Below are positions 25,452 through 33,348 of a stretch of DNA of 64,000 bases, piece by piece. A program made the position numbers and the translations under genes. Origin of the DNA: PALSA-1296 sp037143335 (lineage in GTDB: Bacteria; Bacteroidota; Ignavibacteria; Palsa-1295); the NCBI GenBank assembly GCA_037143335.1, contig JBAWZA010000001.1, positions 62,001-126,000 on the forward strand. Reading direction: 5' to 3'. The notes below the pieces were generated by a model. That model had not been told where the DNA came from and made no database searches. It saw only the letters and a list, made by a program, of their open reading frames with translations. Position 1 is the stretch's first letter. The number at the start of each line of letters is the position of its first letter.

Positions 25452-27509
25452 CTATCCACAAGAAATATCAGGTGCATTACAACAAGGGATTCCTAAATTA
25501 GCATCATTAGAATACCCGTAACTTCCGTTATCGCTGTTATAATAACAACTCCATTTGCAGTCTGGTTGACAACAGGGTTCGTCTATATTGCCTGAAGGTG
25601 CCGAATAGCAACAATTTGGTGCCCCATCTGCTTTAGGCGCATCTCGCTTCCAAGTTCCAAAACTCGAAGGACTAGCTTGTACACAGTTCCAATCACATGT
25701 TTGGCACGACGGGCATGGTTCAAAACGAAGATCATTGGCATGAGAACATCCTCTATTGCCTAGATAATCTGGGATTAGGTATGATGATTCTGTTCCAGGA
25801 CAACAAGGCATGCCGACGTTCGGACTCCGATCAAACACCCGTCCCGTAGGGTTCCCCTTTGCGTCATAGGTGCATTTCCAACTACAGGGATAGCAGCCTT
25901 CCTCTCTATACCCCATCTCAATGCAGATGTCGCGACATTCGTCTTTGGTACCAGTACCTTGGGAACTGCAAATTGTAGTCGGGACTCTACCCCCACATAA
26001 ACAGCTATCCGAATTTCTTCCATCGAAATTTGCAAGAGAGTCTGCTACGCCAGAAAAAGTCTGGTTCAGCAAATCAAACCAACTCCCTGGAATTTTGATA
26101 CTAAAAAGTGATAAAGCGTATATTAGTTCATCAATGCCTACTGAAACCACATACAGGAGTTCTCCAATAAGTGTTGCCAACGTTTCCACTAACTCTGACA
26201 CTACACCTTTAATAGTATCCCAAACAGATTTGAAAAAATTTGCAATTTTACAAAGCAAATTGCCACCAGAATAAGCCATTGTCTCTGCAGCATTTACCTT
26301 ATTAGTAATACAACCGATAACCGAAAAATTTGCCAATGATGCTTCTAGTATGCTCTTTGCACACCAAAACCCTATGTCGTGTTGTTTGCAACAATCTAAT
26401 ACGTCAATATTTAGTGCGCCATAACAAACAACATTCCTTTCTATTGTTGAGCCATTATCAAATACTATCCCCATGGTTTTTAAGAATGGTTCATTAGTGC
26501 AAACCATATCGTGATTAATGCACATGGACCTTCCTGGAGTAAATCCTTGGGCTCTTTGGAAAGGCATATTTAGAGTACTCCCCACATAAAAAGCAGTAGA
26601 GTCCATGTGAGTGTTTACCATAGATTTGCCAATCACTCCTTGGGGATCATTAGTATATCGAGTTGATGTTGGTTCTTGCGGAGAAATTTGTTTATCGAAA
26701 ATGAGAGTATGTTTTGCAGAACGCGTACCTCTATTTGTCCCGTTAACTTTCGTGTCTACCGCATTCTTAATCTTTTCGATAGTCCACCCATCGACAAGGT
26801 ACGCTGACCAGGCCAATGTATTTAGTAATTCGAGGGGCAGTATTGGGGGAATCATTACATCGGCAGTTCTTTTGCCATTACTGATCCGCCATTTATCTGA
26901 TCCGAGTGGCGAGAATGTAAGGCTAATGCTGTCCTTCAACCTTCTATTAGAATTAAGAGTAAGATTGATTACGTTTGTTTCGCTCACCTTTGCTTCAACA
27001 AGTTCTCTCAAGCCTAGTTCGTCCGTTACTTTCATTTTTGAGAAGCTACCTGGAGAACGGTGCAGAATGTCACGGTTAAAATCAAATTTTGTCAACAATT
27101 GGTCGTCCGTCTTGCTACCAATTAACTTATTTCTACCCTCCTGGGAAGTGGATAATATTACATTTTCCAAGTTCCCAACTCTGCTTAAAAATTGGGGATT
27201 GTCATTCTGCATAGGACCTTGGCAACTCCCCCCACACTTACAATCATCACCGCCCTTACCTTGGCACGGATGCTCCGTGATTGCTGGTGTGGCTGTCGGT
27301 TGCATCGGGGATTGTGGCACACCATTCACAAATTGCGTGAAGGGTTGTGAGACTCCTCCGAATAAATCTATTCCAGGATTCATCGTTGATTGTAGCGACC
27401 GCTGAAACATGCTCGGTGTGTTATTCATCATTCCGTACGAAGGTGCGAATGATTGTGATGGCGAGATGATCGTGCCACTACTGATGATTTGGGATTCGAT
27501 TGAAGACAT
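25452..27509 (-). CDS. Large cysteine-rich protein with phospholipase-A2-like CCxxHD motif and triple Cys repeat
   Basis: 685 residues, ATG at 27509, no signal peptide. Residues 1-90 are Ser/Pro/Met/Gln-rich and probably disordered, ending in a small Cys cluster (CQGKGGDDCKCGGSC). Residues ~95-290 have no recognisable family. Residues ~325-400 contain Cys-rich sequence with LDCCKQHDIGFWC, where C373, C374, H377 and D378 match the secreted phospholipase A2 active-site pattern CCxxHD. The helix after it (ASLANFSVIGC) resembles the PLA2 second helix. Three C-x-W-x-C units start at 542, 605 and 651, each ending in a CC pair. Second gene of a three-gene unit behind the repeat-array promoter. Catalysis is inferred from the motif only. 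Confidence 0.6.
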   Translation of the reverse strand: MSSIESQIISSGTIISPSQSFAPSYGMMNNTPSMFQRSLQSTMNPGIDLFGGVSQPFTQFVNGVPQSPMQPTATPAITEHPCQGKGGDDCKCGGSCQGPMQNDNPQFLSRVGNLENVILSTSQEGRNKLIGSKTDDQLLTKFDFNRDILHRSPGSFSKMKVTDELGLRELVEAKVSETNVINLTLNSNRRLKDSISLTFSPLGSDKWRISNGKRTADVMIPPILPLELLNTLAWSAYLVDGWTIEKIKNAVDTKVNGTNRGTRSAKHTLIFDKQISPQEPTSTRYTNDPQGVIGKSMVNTHMDSTAFYVGSTLNMPFQRAQGFTPGRSMCINHDMVCTNEPFLKTMGIVFDNGSTIERNVVCYGALNIDVLDCCKQHDIGFWCAKSILEASLANFSVIGCITNKVNAAETMAYSGGNLLCKIANFFKSVWDTIKGVVSELVETLATLIGELLYVVSVGIDELIYALSLFSIKIPGSWFDLLNQTFSGVADSLANFDGRNSDSCLCGGRVPTTICSSQGTGTKDECRDICIEMGYREEGCYPCSWKCTYDAKGNPTGRVFDRSPNVGMPCCPGTESSYLIPDYLGNRGCSHANDLRFEPCPSCQTCDWNCVQASPSSFGTWKRDAPKADGAPNCCYSAPSGNIDEPCCQPDCKWSCYYNSDNGSYGYSNDANLGIPCCNAPDISCG

Positions 27510-27549
27510 GTTTGCGCTGGAATAAATTTATGAATAAATAATCGGCTCA

Positions 27550-27571
27550 CCCTTCCACTGTTGTGGAAGGG
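27550..27571 (-). other. Perfect 9-bp hairpin between two operon genes
   Basis: CCCTTCCAC (27550-27558), loop TGTT, GTGGAAGGG (27563-27571). It lies between the first and second genes of the minus-strand unit. No T-run follows on either strand, so it is more likely an mRNA-processing or partial-termination element than a classic terminator. Confidence 0.55.
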
Positions 27572-27587
27572 GAAGATGGTAACGGAA

Positions 27588-28169
27588 TTATGGCAATACG
27601 ATCAATTGGAAATCATAAGTACTCCAATTGCTTGAGAGAACCATCAGGAATACCATGTTATAAACGCCAGGTCGCAGAAGCGTCAAGTGCAGTATCTGAT
27701 TTCCCGTAATTCCATTTCCGAAATTATACACAGGTACTCCGCCTGTTGCGCCGTTTACGAACTGCCCAGATGTGCCGAGGTTATCACGGAATGTGAGTTG
27801 GACATTATTATAGCTCGAAGCTCCGAAATTGATTTCGAGTTTATTATCCCATATCTCACCAGCGCGAACGAACACAACCTTGTTCATGCTTGGTGGAATG
27901 TTGGAAGAGGCATTCACCATCTGATGTGCAATTGTCCACTGGGCTGCATCCACAACCGTTGCACCGTCGGTTAGATCGTATGATGCAACGCTGGTATTAT
28001 TACCAGTGAATGCCAGTGCATTTGTACCAGCCCATGTAGTCTGAAGCGCGTTCGTGCTTCTTTGCCATGTTCCCGTGGTGCTATTGAGTGCTACGCTTAA
28101 AATAATTGACTTCGGGTCTATTGGCTGTGCGACTTGTAAATCCTGCCAACCTTGTGTTTGTATGTTCAT
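27588..28169 (-). CDS. Hypothetical beta-rich protein, first gene of the PLA2-like locus
   Basis: 193 residues from the ATG at 28169 (MNIQTQGWQDLQVAQPIDPK); a reading from 28205 adds 12 residues but starts at a poor codon position inside the leader. No signal peptide. The sequence is Asn/Thr/Gly-rich with regular beta-strand pattern (ALAFTGNNTSVASYDLTDG, NVQLTFRDNLGTSGQF) and ends YDFQLIVLP. I recognise no family. It could be a structural or adhesive sandwich domain. It is the gene immediately downstream of the promoter at 28229 and the 11-bp array at 28257, so it is the presumed first target of the adjacent HTH regulator. Confidence 0.6.
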   Translation of the reverse strand: MNIQTQGWQDLQVAQPIDPKSIILSVALNSTTGTWQRSTNALQTTWAGTNALAFTGNNTSVASYDLTDGATVVDAAQWTIAHQMVNASSNIPPSMNKVVFVRAGEIWDNKLEINFGASSYNNVQLTFRDNLGTSGQFVNGATGGVPVYNFGNGITGNQILHLTLLRPGVYNMVFLMVLSSNWSTYDFQLIVLP

Positions 28170-28228
28170 TGTTGTAGAGTTTGTTTTGTAAAAAAATTGT
28201 CTCATGCAATAGCATGAATTTCTTTACA

Positions 28229-28236
28229 CAAAAATA
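28229..28236 (-). promoter_or_regulatory. TAnnTTTG promoter element of the PLA2-like locus
   Basis: The minus strand reads TTCGTATTTTTGTG, with TATTTTTG matching TAnnTTTG exactly, 59 nt before the ATG at 28169. The 11-bp repeat array begins 21 bp upstream, where an activator would contact RNA polymerase. The same core, TTCGTATTATTGTA, sits before the gene at 63018. Confidence 0.55.
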
Positions 28237-28256
28237 CGAAGAGAGGACTCCTTTTT

Positions 28257-28306
28257 AAAGCCTTGAAAATGCCTTTTAAATGCCAATTATATGCCGAGAA
28301 AACACC
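28257..28306. repeat. Five-unit direct-repeat array with 11-bp period (operator-like)
   Basis: Hexamers on the plus strand start at 28257 (AAAGCC), 28268 (AATGCC), 28279 (AATGCC), 28290 (TATGCC) and 28301 (AACACC), each separated by five variable A/T-rich bases. The spacing is exactly 11 bp, one helical turn, so all units face the same side of the DNA. On the minus strand the core is GGCATW. The array lies between the promoter of the gene at 28169 and the small HTH gene at 28404. It is most simply read as a binding array for that HTH protein. Confidence 0.75.
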
Positions 28307-28307
28307 T

Positions 28308-28328
28308 ATTTGGTGGTTGGAACCAAAT
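28308..28328. promoter_or_regulatory. Perfect inverted repeat ATTTGGT-N7-ACCAAAT beside the array
   Basis: ATTTGGT (28308-28314) and ACCAAAT (28322-28328) flank seven bases, immediately after the last array unit. A nested palindrome, TGGTT-GG-AACCA, is also present. It could be an operator for a dimeric regulator of the HTH gene that starts 76 bp downstream. Confidence 0.4.
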
Positions 28329-28403
28329 TATCATTTTCTTTTTTATAAAAACGTTACTCTTTATTTGGATTTCTCCTCTATCGTTTTTGCAGTCTCAACA
28401 TTT

Positions 28404-28709
28404 ATGCAATTTGGTGACCTCAGCAACCCAGAAAATTGGCTCAATTTCCGGCAAGAGCTAATTAAAGAATTTCCTTACTTCTTCGCAAACATGGCAATCA
28501 AGTATCCTTCGGTTCATTCGAATACGCTTAAGGTTTGTGCTTTGCTCCTTTATGATCTCAAATCAGGTCAGATGTGTGATATTTTGAAGTTAGCAAAGCA
28601 TACAGTAGAAAATATGCGCACAGACCTTCGCAAAGTCATTAAGCGGGATTACGGAGAACATCTAAACTCACATCTTCGAAAATTTAGTTTGTTTAAGTTA
28701 GTCGATTAG
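28404..28709 (+). CDS. Small LuxR/GerE-type HTH regulator without a receiver domain (copy A)
   Basis: 101 residues from the ATG at 28404. A longer reading from 28263 would make the repeat array part of the coding sequence and adds an atypical N-terminus, so I reject it. The C-terminal half is LuxR-like: LLLYDLKSGQMCDILKLAKH, then TVENMRTDLRKVIK, with the T-V-E-x-x-R recognition-helix signature. There is no receiver or ligand-binding domain. It is homologous to the protein at 63160: both share E-x-P-x-FF, VCA, TVE-x-x-R and a K-x-x-L/Y-x-x-G-x-x-L-N tail. It is divergent from the PLA2-like locus across the 11-bp array. Confidence 0.75.
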   Translation: MQFGDLSNPENWLNFRQELIKEFPYFFANMAIKYPSVHSNTLKVCALLLYDLKSGQMCDILKLAKHTVENMRTDLRKVIKRDYGEHLNSHLRKFSLFKLVD

Positions 28710-28929
28710 TGTATTTTCTTCCCCGTCTTTTTTTTTTCGTATATTGCTTTTACAATGATAGGCACCACTCTATTTGTAATGCTGAATGCAGAATTGGGAA
28801 ACGAGGAAACTGAGGGGTAGAAAGGTTGTTGTGTGTGCACAACGATTTCATTGATTGATAAGGAGTTACAGACGCTTATGCAGGAAACTGGGTGTTCATT
28901 TTGAATAGAGCAAAGGCTATAACTAAGCG

Positions 28930-30132
28930 ATGATTCCAGAATTACGGACAGAGTTTAATGCGAAGTTCTCGGAAGAGAATTACCAGAAGCAAGTTGCTGA
29001 TCTGGAGCATCGGTGCGGTACGCCGATTGATTTTCGTATCGCAGAGACTCCGTTATTTTTGAGTCGTGAGTTGGCGAAGCAGGCCGGTTCGCTTGCTGAA
29101 GAAATCCTCGTTCGTGCAACTTCTCCTGAGTTGCAATCAATCGGCAAGCAAGCGATACCAAAAGCATTTAACGTTGCTTCAGAAACTTCTCATCCGCTTT
29201 TTGCGGCTGTTGATTTTGCGATCACTGGTTCACGAGAGAATCCAGAATTCAAATTGATCGAGTTACAAGGGTTTCCTTCGCTCTATCATTATCAAGCTGC
29301 ATTCAGCGAATCTATGCGGGATGTTTATGATCTGCCGAAACAATTGAACGGGATTATTGACCCTTCACTCGGACTTGAGAAGTACCATTCTATTTTGAAG
29401 CAAGCGATTCTCGGTAATTGCGATCCCCATGAAGTCGTGCTCTTAGAAATTGATCCGATGAATCAGAAGACGAAGTGCGATTTTCTCTTAGCGCAAAAGC
29501 AACTCGGTTTGCATATCGTTGATATTGAATCAGTACTCTCGCAAGGCGATGAATTATTTCATCACGATCACCGAGAGCAATTAGTGAGAATTAAGCGAAT
29601 CTACAATCGTGCTATTGCTGATGAGTTGCTGAGGAAGAATATCGAGTTGAGATTTGATATTACAAAAGAGTATGATGTAGAGTGGGCTGGTCATCCGAAT
29701 TGGTATTTTAAGATATCAAAGGTATTGTTACCACATCTAACGGGCTTGAATGATGCAGTACCAAATTCATATTATGTTTCCGAAGTAGATTACAAATCAC
29801 TTAACCTTTTGAAATATGTTCTCAAGCCACTCTATTCATTTGCTGGTCACGGCGTGAATATGAATCCGACACATGATAGCATCGAAGAAATTCCAATAGA
29901 GAATAGAGATAAGTGGTTGTTGCAAGAAAAAGTACAGTATGCCGATATTATTACAACGCCTGATGGTCATGGAGTACGTGGCGAGTTGCGAGTGATGCTC
30001 GTTTGGAGCGAAGGGGAGCCTGCGCCAAGGGCATTGCATACATTAGTTAGGTTAACACGAGGCTCTATGGTCGGAGTGGATTATAATAAAGGGCTTGATT
30101 GGGTAGGGTCAAGTTGCGCACTTGTTGCGTAA
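28930..30132 (+). CDS. ATP-grasp-like protein (glutathionylspermidine-synthase type), substrate unknown
   Basis: 400 residues from the ATG at 28930. The C-terminal half has ATP-grasp features: YVLKPLYSFAGHGVNM (Lys plus Gly-rich loop), KWLLQEKVQYAD (Glu/Lys hinge-like segment) and GVRGELRVMLVW. The N-terminal half has KLIELQGFPSLYHYQAAFSE, resembling glutathionylspermidine-synthase-like ligases where an E-x-Q/N-x-x-P loop precedes the core. These enzymes join a carboxylate to an amine or thiol using ATP. The gene stands alone: 220 bp of non-coding DNA lies upstream, and a convergent outer-membrane gene ends 7 bp after its stop. The match is by motif pattern, so alternatives remain. Confidence 0.5.
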   Translation: MIPELRTEFNAKFSEENYQKQVADLEHRCGTPIDFRIAETPLFLSRELAKQAGSLAEEILVRATSPELQSIGKQAIPKAFNVASETSHPLFAAVDFAITGSRENPEFKLIELQGFPSLYHYQAAFSESMRDVYDLPKQLNGIIDPSLGLEKYHSILKQAILGNCDPHEVVLLEIDPMNQKTKCDFLLAQKQLGLHIVDIESVLSQGDELFHHDHREQLVRIKRIYNRAIADELLRKNIELRFDITKEYDVEWAGHPNWYFKISKVLLPHLTGLNDAVPNSYYVSEVDYKSLNLLKYVLKPLYSFAGHGVNMNPTHDSIEEIPIENRDKWLLQEKVQYADIITTPDGHGVRGELRVMLVWSEGEPAPRALHTLVRLTRGSMVGVDYNKGLDWVGSSCALVA

Positions 30133-30139
30133 GCTTATA

Positions 30140-31102
30140 TTAGTTGAAGTGATAATTAGCGCTTACAAATAGGGTGTATTCTCGCTTTAAGCCGTCGTAG
30201 TTATATTTTCTTTTGAGGAGCGGTAGAATAAAACCCGTTTCCAATGAAATGTCGCCTTGATATGTATAGGTTGCTCCTGCAGTGATGTTGCACTGGAAAG
30301 TATTCTCGTTGATCGTGGAGGTAACTTCCGTAGAGATAGGATCGGGTGAAGTTTCCGTTGTATAAATAAATGTCTCGCTCCGAGTTGCTTTTGTTAGGTG
30401 CGCTATCACTAATGCTCCTGCCTTGAGTCCGAATTTTTGGAGAATTGGATAGTTATAATCTATTCTGCCAAGCAGATCAATACTACGTTGTAAGCTGAAT
30501 GAATCCTGCGCAACCTTGCCTAATGGAATTTGTAACGAGAATCCGCCTTGGAATAGATCATAGTCATATTTCTGAGGATTTGCTGCGGCGTAAAGTATTC
30601 CCAATAATATATCATTCGTACCCAAACCGCTTTGATAACGAAGTGGTAAATGCAAAACGTTTGTAGATCCGGTGGCAAGTTTCACTCCGAGTTGCAAGGA
30701 TGTCGCTTCGAATCTTCCCTGGATAAGACTATTGTCTCCGGAAAACGTCAAGTCACCTGGATGATCATTGATGAGATAATCTGCTGCGATGAGCACGTCA
30801 CCGATTCCTTGAATAGCGACGTTGCCGCTTCGTTGGCGGTTCAGGGGTAGAACACAATTGATGTTAAACTCGCGGCTCGTCCAATAGTATCCACCCAATT
30901 TCAATGATTCGTAACGAATGTCGTAGTCATGACCACTGTAACCATTGAGATATTCTGCACAGACTCCGCTACGTCGGAATATGCCATTCTCATTGCCGTG
31001 AAGTGAACAGACTCTAGCATCGGAGCACTGTGCAGGGCAAACTTGTGGTAACGACGTTGTTATCGCAATGATGACGAAGAGTAGTTTGTATGAAAGTGCC
31101 AT
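30140..31102 (-). CDS. Predicted outer-membrane beta-barrel protein
   Basis: 320 residues. Signal peptide ~1-24 (CPAQC). Early mature sequence has a Cys cluster (CSDARVCSLHGNENG) followed by alternating amphipathic strands with aromatic ends (YESLKLGGYYWTSREFNINC, IGDVLIAADYLI, FQGGFSLQIPLGK, FSLQRSIDLLGRIDYNYPIL). It ends YTLFVSANYHFN, a barrel-type terminus with a penultimate aromatic. No specific family is recognised; it resembles transporter-like or meta-pathway barrels. It is convergent with the ATP-grasp-like gene and divergent from the small gene at 31157. Confidence 0.7.
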   Translation of the reverse strand: MALSYKLLFVIIAITTSLPQVCPAQCSDARVCSLHGNENGIFRRSGVCAEYLNGYSGHDYDIRYESLKLGGYYWTSREFNINCVLPLNRQRSGNVAIQGIGDVLIAADYLINDHPGDLTFSGDNSLIQGRFEATSLQLGVKLATGSTNVLHLPLRYQSGLGTNDILLGILYAAANPQKYDYDLFQGGFSLQIPLGKVAQDSFSLQRSIDLLGRIDYNYPILQKFGLKAGALVIAHLTKATRSETFIYTTETSPDPISTEVTSTINENTFQCNITAGATYTYQGDISLETGFILPLLKRKYNYDGLKREYTLFVSANYHFN

Positions 31103-31156
31103 GAATGATATACATTAAATTAACCAATTGCGTTGCCTTCGGTGTTATAAAATGCA

Positions 31157-31435
31157 ATGAATGAACAACTCTTATCTATAATAGCCGCCAAAGCTGATTA
31201 CCCTGTCACCAAAGATGATCAGAGTGTAGTAGCCTCGTTCTGTGAATACATGGACCACAATTCGCTCTGGCTTTTGCGATGTGAGCATAGTGATGATCCA
31301 AAATTTATTTTCACGAATGATGCACAACATTTTACATTCACGCTCTCCGAAATAAAGGAGCATTACCGTAAGATGAAATCTGGAATAGCTATGGATTGGG
31401 AGAACATTCCATTCGAGTATATCTCAAAGGGTTGA
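31157..31435 (+). CDS. Small hypothetical protein
   Basis: 92 residues, ATG at 31157, ending at 31435 one base before the convergent stop at 31436. The sequence (MNEQLLSIIAAKADYPVTK, then FCEYMDHNSLWLLRCEHSD, IFTNDAQHFTFTLSEIKEHY) has ordinary globular composition with two Cys and many acidic residues. No signal peptide. I recognise no family. Evidence for it being real is its normal composition and a clean fit between its neighbours. A competing 63-codon antisense frame looks like a shadow. Confidence 0.5.
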   Translation: MNEQLLSIIAAKADYPVTKDDQSVVASFCEYMDHNSLWLLRCEHSDDPKFIFTNDAQHFTFTLSEIKEHYRKMKSGIAMDWENIPFEYISKG

Positions 31436-31942
31436 TTATCGTTTGCCGAGCCGCACGAATACCCTCGTATATTTATCCGAATACGAAACTTCCATTGTGC
31501 CATCTTCATTTTCCCATCTTCTGAATATTACACTCATGTCCTGAGTAATGACGCCTCGCCCAAAAGATTTTTCCAGATAGGCATTAAGCGTGTTACGTGT
31601 ATTAAGGTAGTGGTCACCAGAGAGCGGATGAAAGTTTATTACGATAGTTCTGATTTTGGAATGAAGCAATTGAATCTGAATATATGCGGGTTCACCGAAG
31701 ATACGAACACTGTCGGATTCGACAAGTTGTATGGAGTCTATCTTGAGCGGAGTTCTACGTAGGGCAATTTTCTTGAAGATCATCTCTGCCGAATCAGTAC
31801 TCATCCCGATGTGAAGCCCAGAGAACACAGGCCGTGCAGGGATGTAGTGAGAATTACTTGCAGGATGTTTTAGGCTAAGAGCTTTCTGAGTACTGAGTAC
31901 TACGAAAAAAAATATAAGGGACTGTAAGATGCAATTTCTCAA
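31436..31942 (-). CDS. Hypothetical exported protein, third gene of glycosyltransferase operon
   Basis: 168 residues from a TTG at 31942. The TTG overlaps the TGA of the preceding gene as TTGA, suggesting coupled translation. Signal peptide ~1-23 (ILQSLIFFFVVLSTQKALS). The mature part is a small alpha/beta domain (GLHIGMSTDSAEMIFKKIAL, IRTIVINFHPLSGDHYLNT) resembling periplasmic modules that detect or bind short peptides. I recognise no named family. It ends against the convergent small gene at 31435. Confidence 0.6.
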   Translation of the reverse strand: MRNCILQSLIFFFVVLSTQKALSLKHPASNSHYIPARPVFSGLHIGMSTDSAEMIFKKIALRRTPLKIDSIQLVESDSVRIFGEPAYIQIQLLHSKIRTIVINFHPLSGDHYLNTRNTLNAYLEKSFGRGVITQDMSVIFRRWENEDGTMEVSYSDKYTRVFVRLGKR

Positions 31943-33348
31943 AATGCCTGTTTCAAATGGAGCAGTTTATTATATTTAATCGCACAGAACTCAACCGATT
32001 TATGATCGGATGACCAGCCAATTTGTCCGATGCGATCATAGCTTGGTGAGCGCTTCTGTCCGGAAACAATAAATAATTTATTCGTTTCGTCACTCGATAC
32101 ATATGCAAAGTGCGTTTCATCCGGCGACCACGATACATCTGTATATTGGCCGACCTTGCCGATTACTTTGCCATTAAGGTAGAGCGAGACTATTCCTTTT
32201 TCTGATGCGGTCCAAGCAAGATTTTTACCAGAGGGACTTAAGTACACGCGACCTGTCTCATAGAATGGACCTCCGATGATCTCTCCATCTTTGACAAGAA
32301 CTCCATGCCGTTCATTTTGCACTGCGCGATTTCCCTGCCCTAGAGTATCACAAGCGAAATAATAGATATGTTCGCCCGTTGTATCAATCTGAATCGAGTT
32401 GATCCATCGAAAATTTTGCTGGCGTTTACTGTTGAAGATGACATAGACATGTGAGGTATCTTGCTTTTCCAGCAGGTATGATGTCTTGAACATAATTGCT
32501 TGATGAGGAAAATCAAAATCATAATCACGACTATCAAGCATAAATGGATGTACTCGTATCGTCGGCGTGAAATGATACACAATCGGGTCAGGTGAGGGGA
32601 GCATCGGGTTTGTGACCTTCCGACGATACATTCTCTGAGTAGAAAAAGTGGTTACAAGATTTTCATCAGGGCCATCAGTCGAACGGTATGCCCAATTTTT
32701 TTCATCACGATCAAAAGCGAAAGCCCATGGTCGAGGATTATCCTTCGCAACGATTAATCCATCTACAAGTACGACATCACGTAAACCGAGTTGATCAGAT
32801 TTCGATGCAGGGTAGAGTCCTGCCCAATGATTCCCGGAAGCTGAATAGGTGAGCATGTTATTATCGCTCTGAAACTTGGCAACAGAATCCGGTTTTGTTG
32901 TACCGCTTGCTACGCGGTAAGTTGTGGTTTGAGTAGTATTAAATCCTTTTTCATCGTAACTCCGTTCAAGCCCCATCCAAATCATATATTTTCCGTTCGG
33001 CGAGAACTTTGCTGTCGGAGGTGGAATTTCATTGAATCTTTTCTCATACTGGACGCCATTGATGATGATTGTTTGTAGCAACCCAAATTCATCAACTGCA
33101 AACCAATTGGAGCCATCGGGTAGGGCATCAAAATGTTTTATCGGACGGGCGACGTCAAACTCGAAGAGTGGCTTCTCAACTAACTTGGCAAAGGGAAATT
33201 TATCGGCAAATAAATTCGGTTCCTTTTGCGCAAGAAGTGTCATTGGTACCGATACCACGATAAACATCACCAGCCAACGAGATACACCAAGTAGCCAAAC
33301 GGCAGAACGGTCATTATTGCGAGAGAATAATTGTATCAACTGCTTCAA
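31939..33348 (-). CDS. TolB-like six-bladed WD40/PD40 beta-propeller, exported
   Basis: 469 residues from a TTG at 33348 that overlaps the TGA of the glycosyltransferase gene (TTGA). A signal-anchor-like hydrophobic stretch lies at ~15-40 (VWLLGVSRWLVMFIVVSVPMTL). Propeller strands of PD40/TolB type recur: FSPNGKYMIWMG, YSASGNHWAGLYP, LSPSGKNLAWTASEKG, WSPDETHFAYVSSDE and WSSDHKSVEF. TolB-like propellers act as periplasmic scaffolds or peptidase partners. Its position between a glycosyltransferase and a small exported protein suggests a role in an exported-glycan or envelope process, which is inference. Confidence 0.72.
   Translation of the reverse strand: MKQLIQLFSRNNDRSAVWLLGVSRWLVMFIVVSVPMTLLAQKEPNLFADKFPFAKLVEKPLFEFDVARPIKHFDALPDGSNWFAVDEFGLLQTIIINGVQYEKRFNEIPPPTAKFSPNGKYMIWMGLERSYDEKGFNTTQTTTYRVASGTTKPDSVAKFQSDNNMLTYSASGNHWAGLYPASKSDQLGLRDVVLVDGLIVAKDNPRPWAFAFDRDEKNWAYRSTDGPDENLVTTFSTQRMYRRKVTNPMLPSPDPIVYHFTPTIRVHPFMLDSRDYDFDFPHQAIMFKTSYLLEKQDTSHVYVIFNSKRQQNFRWINSIQIDTTGEHIYYFACDTLGQGNRAVQNERHGVLVKDGEIIGGPFYETGRVYLSPSGKNLAWTASEKGIVSLYLNGKVIGKVGQYTDVSWSPDETHFAYVSSDETNKLFIVSGQKRSPSYDRIGQIGWSSDHKSVEFCAIKYNKLLHLKQAF

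Noticed and set aside
26611..27405. 264-codon plus-strand open frame opposite the cysteine-rich protein
   Set aside because: It has no family resemblance and no upstream promoter, and the minus-strand frame shows clear repeats and motifs.
28263..28709. Longer start of the small HTH gene at 28263
   Set aside because: It would translate through the 11-bp operator-like array, and its extra 47 residues do not resemble the homologous protein at 63160, which aligns from the start at 28404.
28710..28929. Gene or structured RNA in the 220-bp gap before the ATP-grasp-like gene
   Set aside because: Only a T-run and a short GTTGTG-TGTG-CACAAC palindrome are seen; no open frame with a start and no riboswitch-like pairing could be supported.
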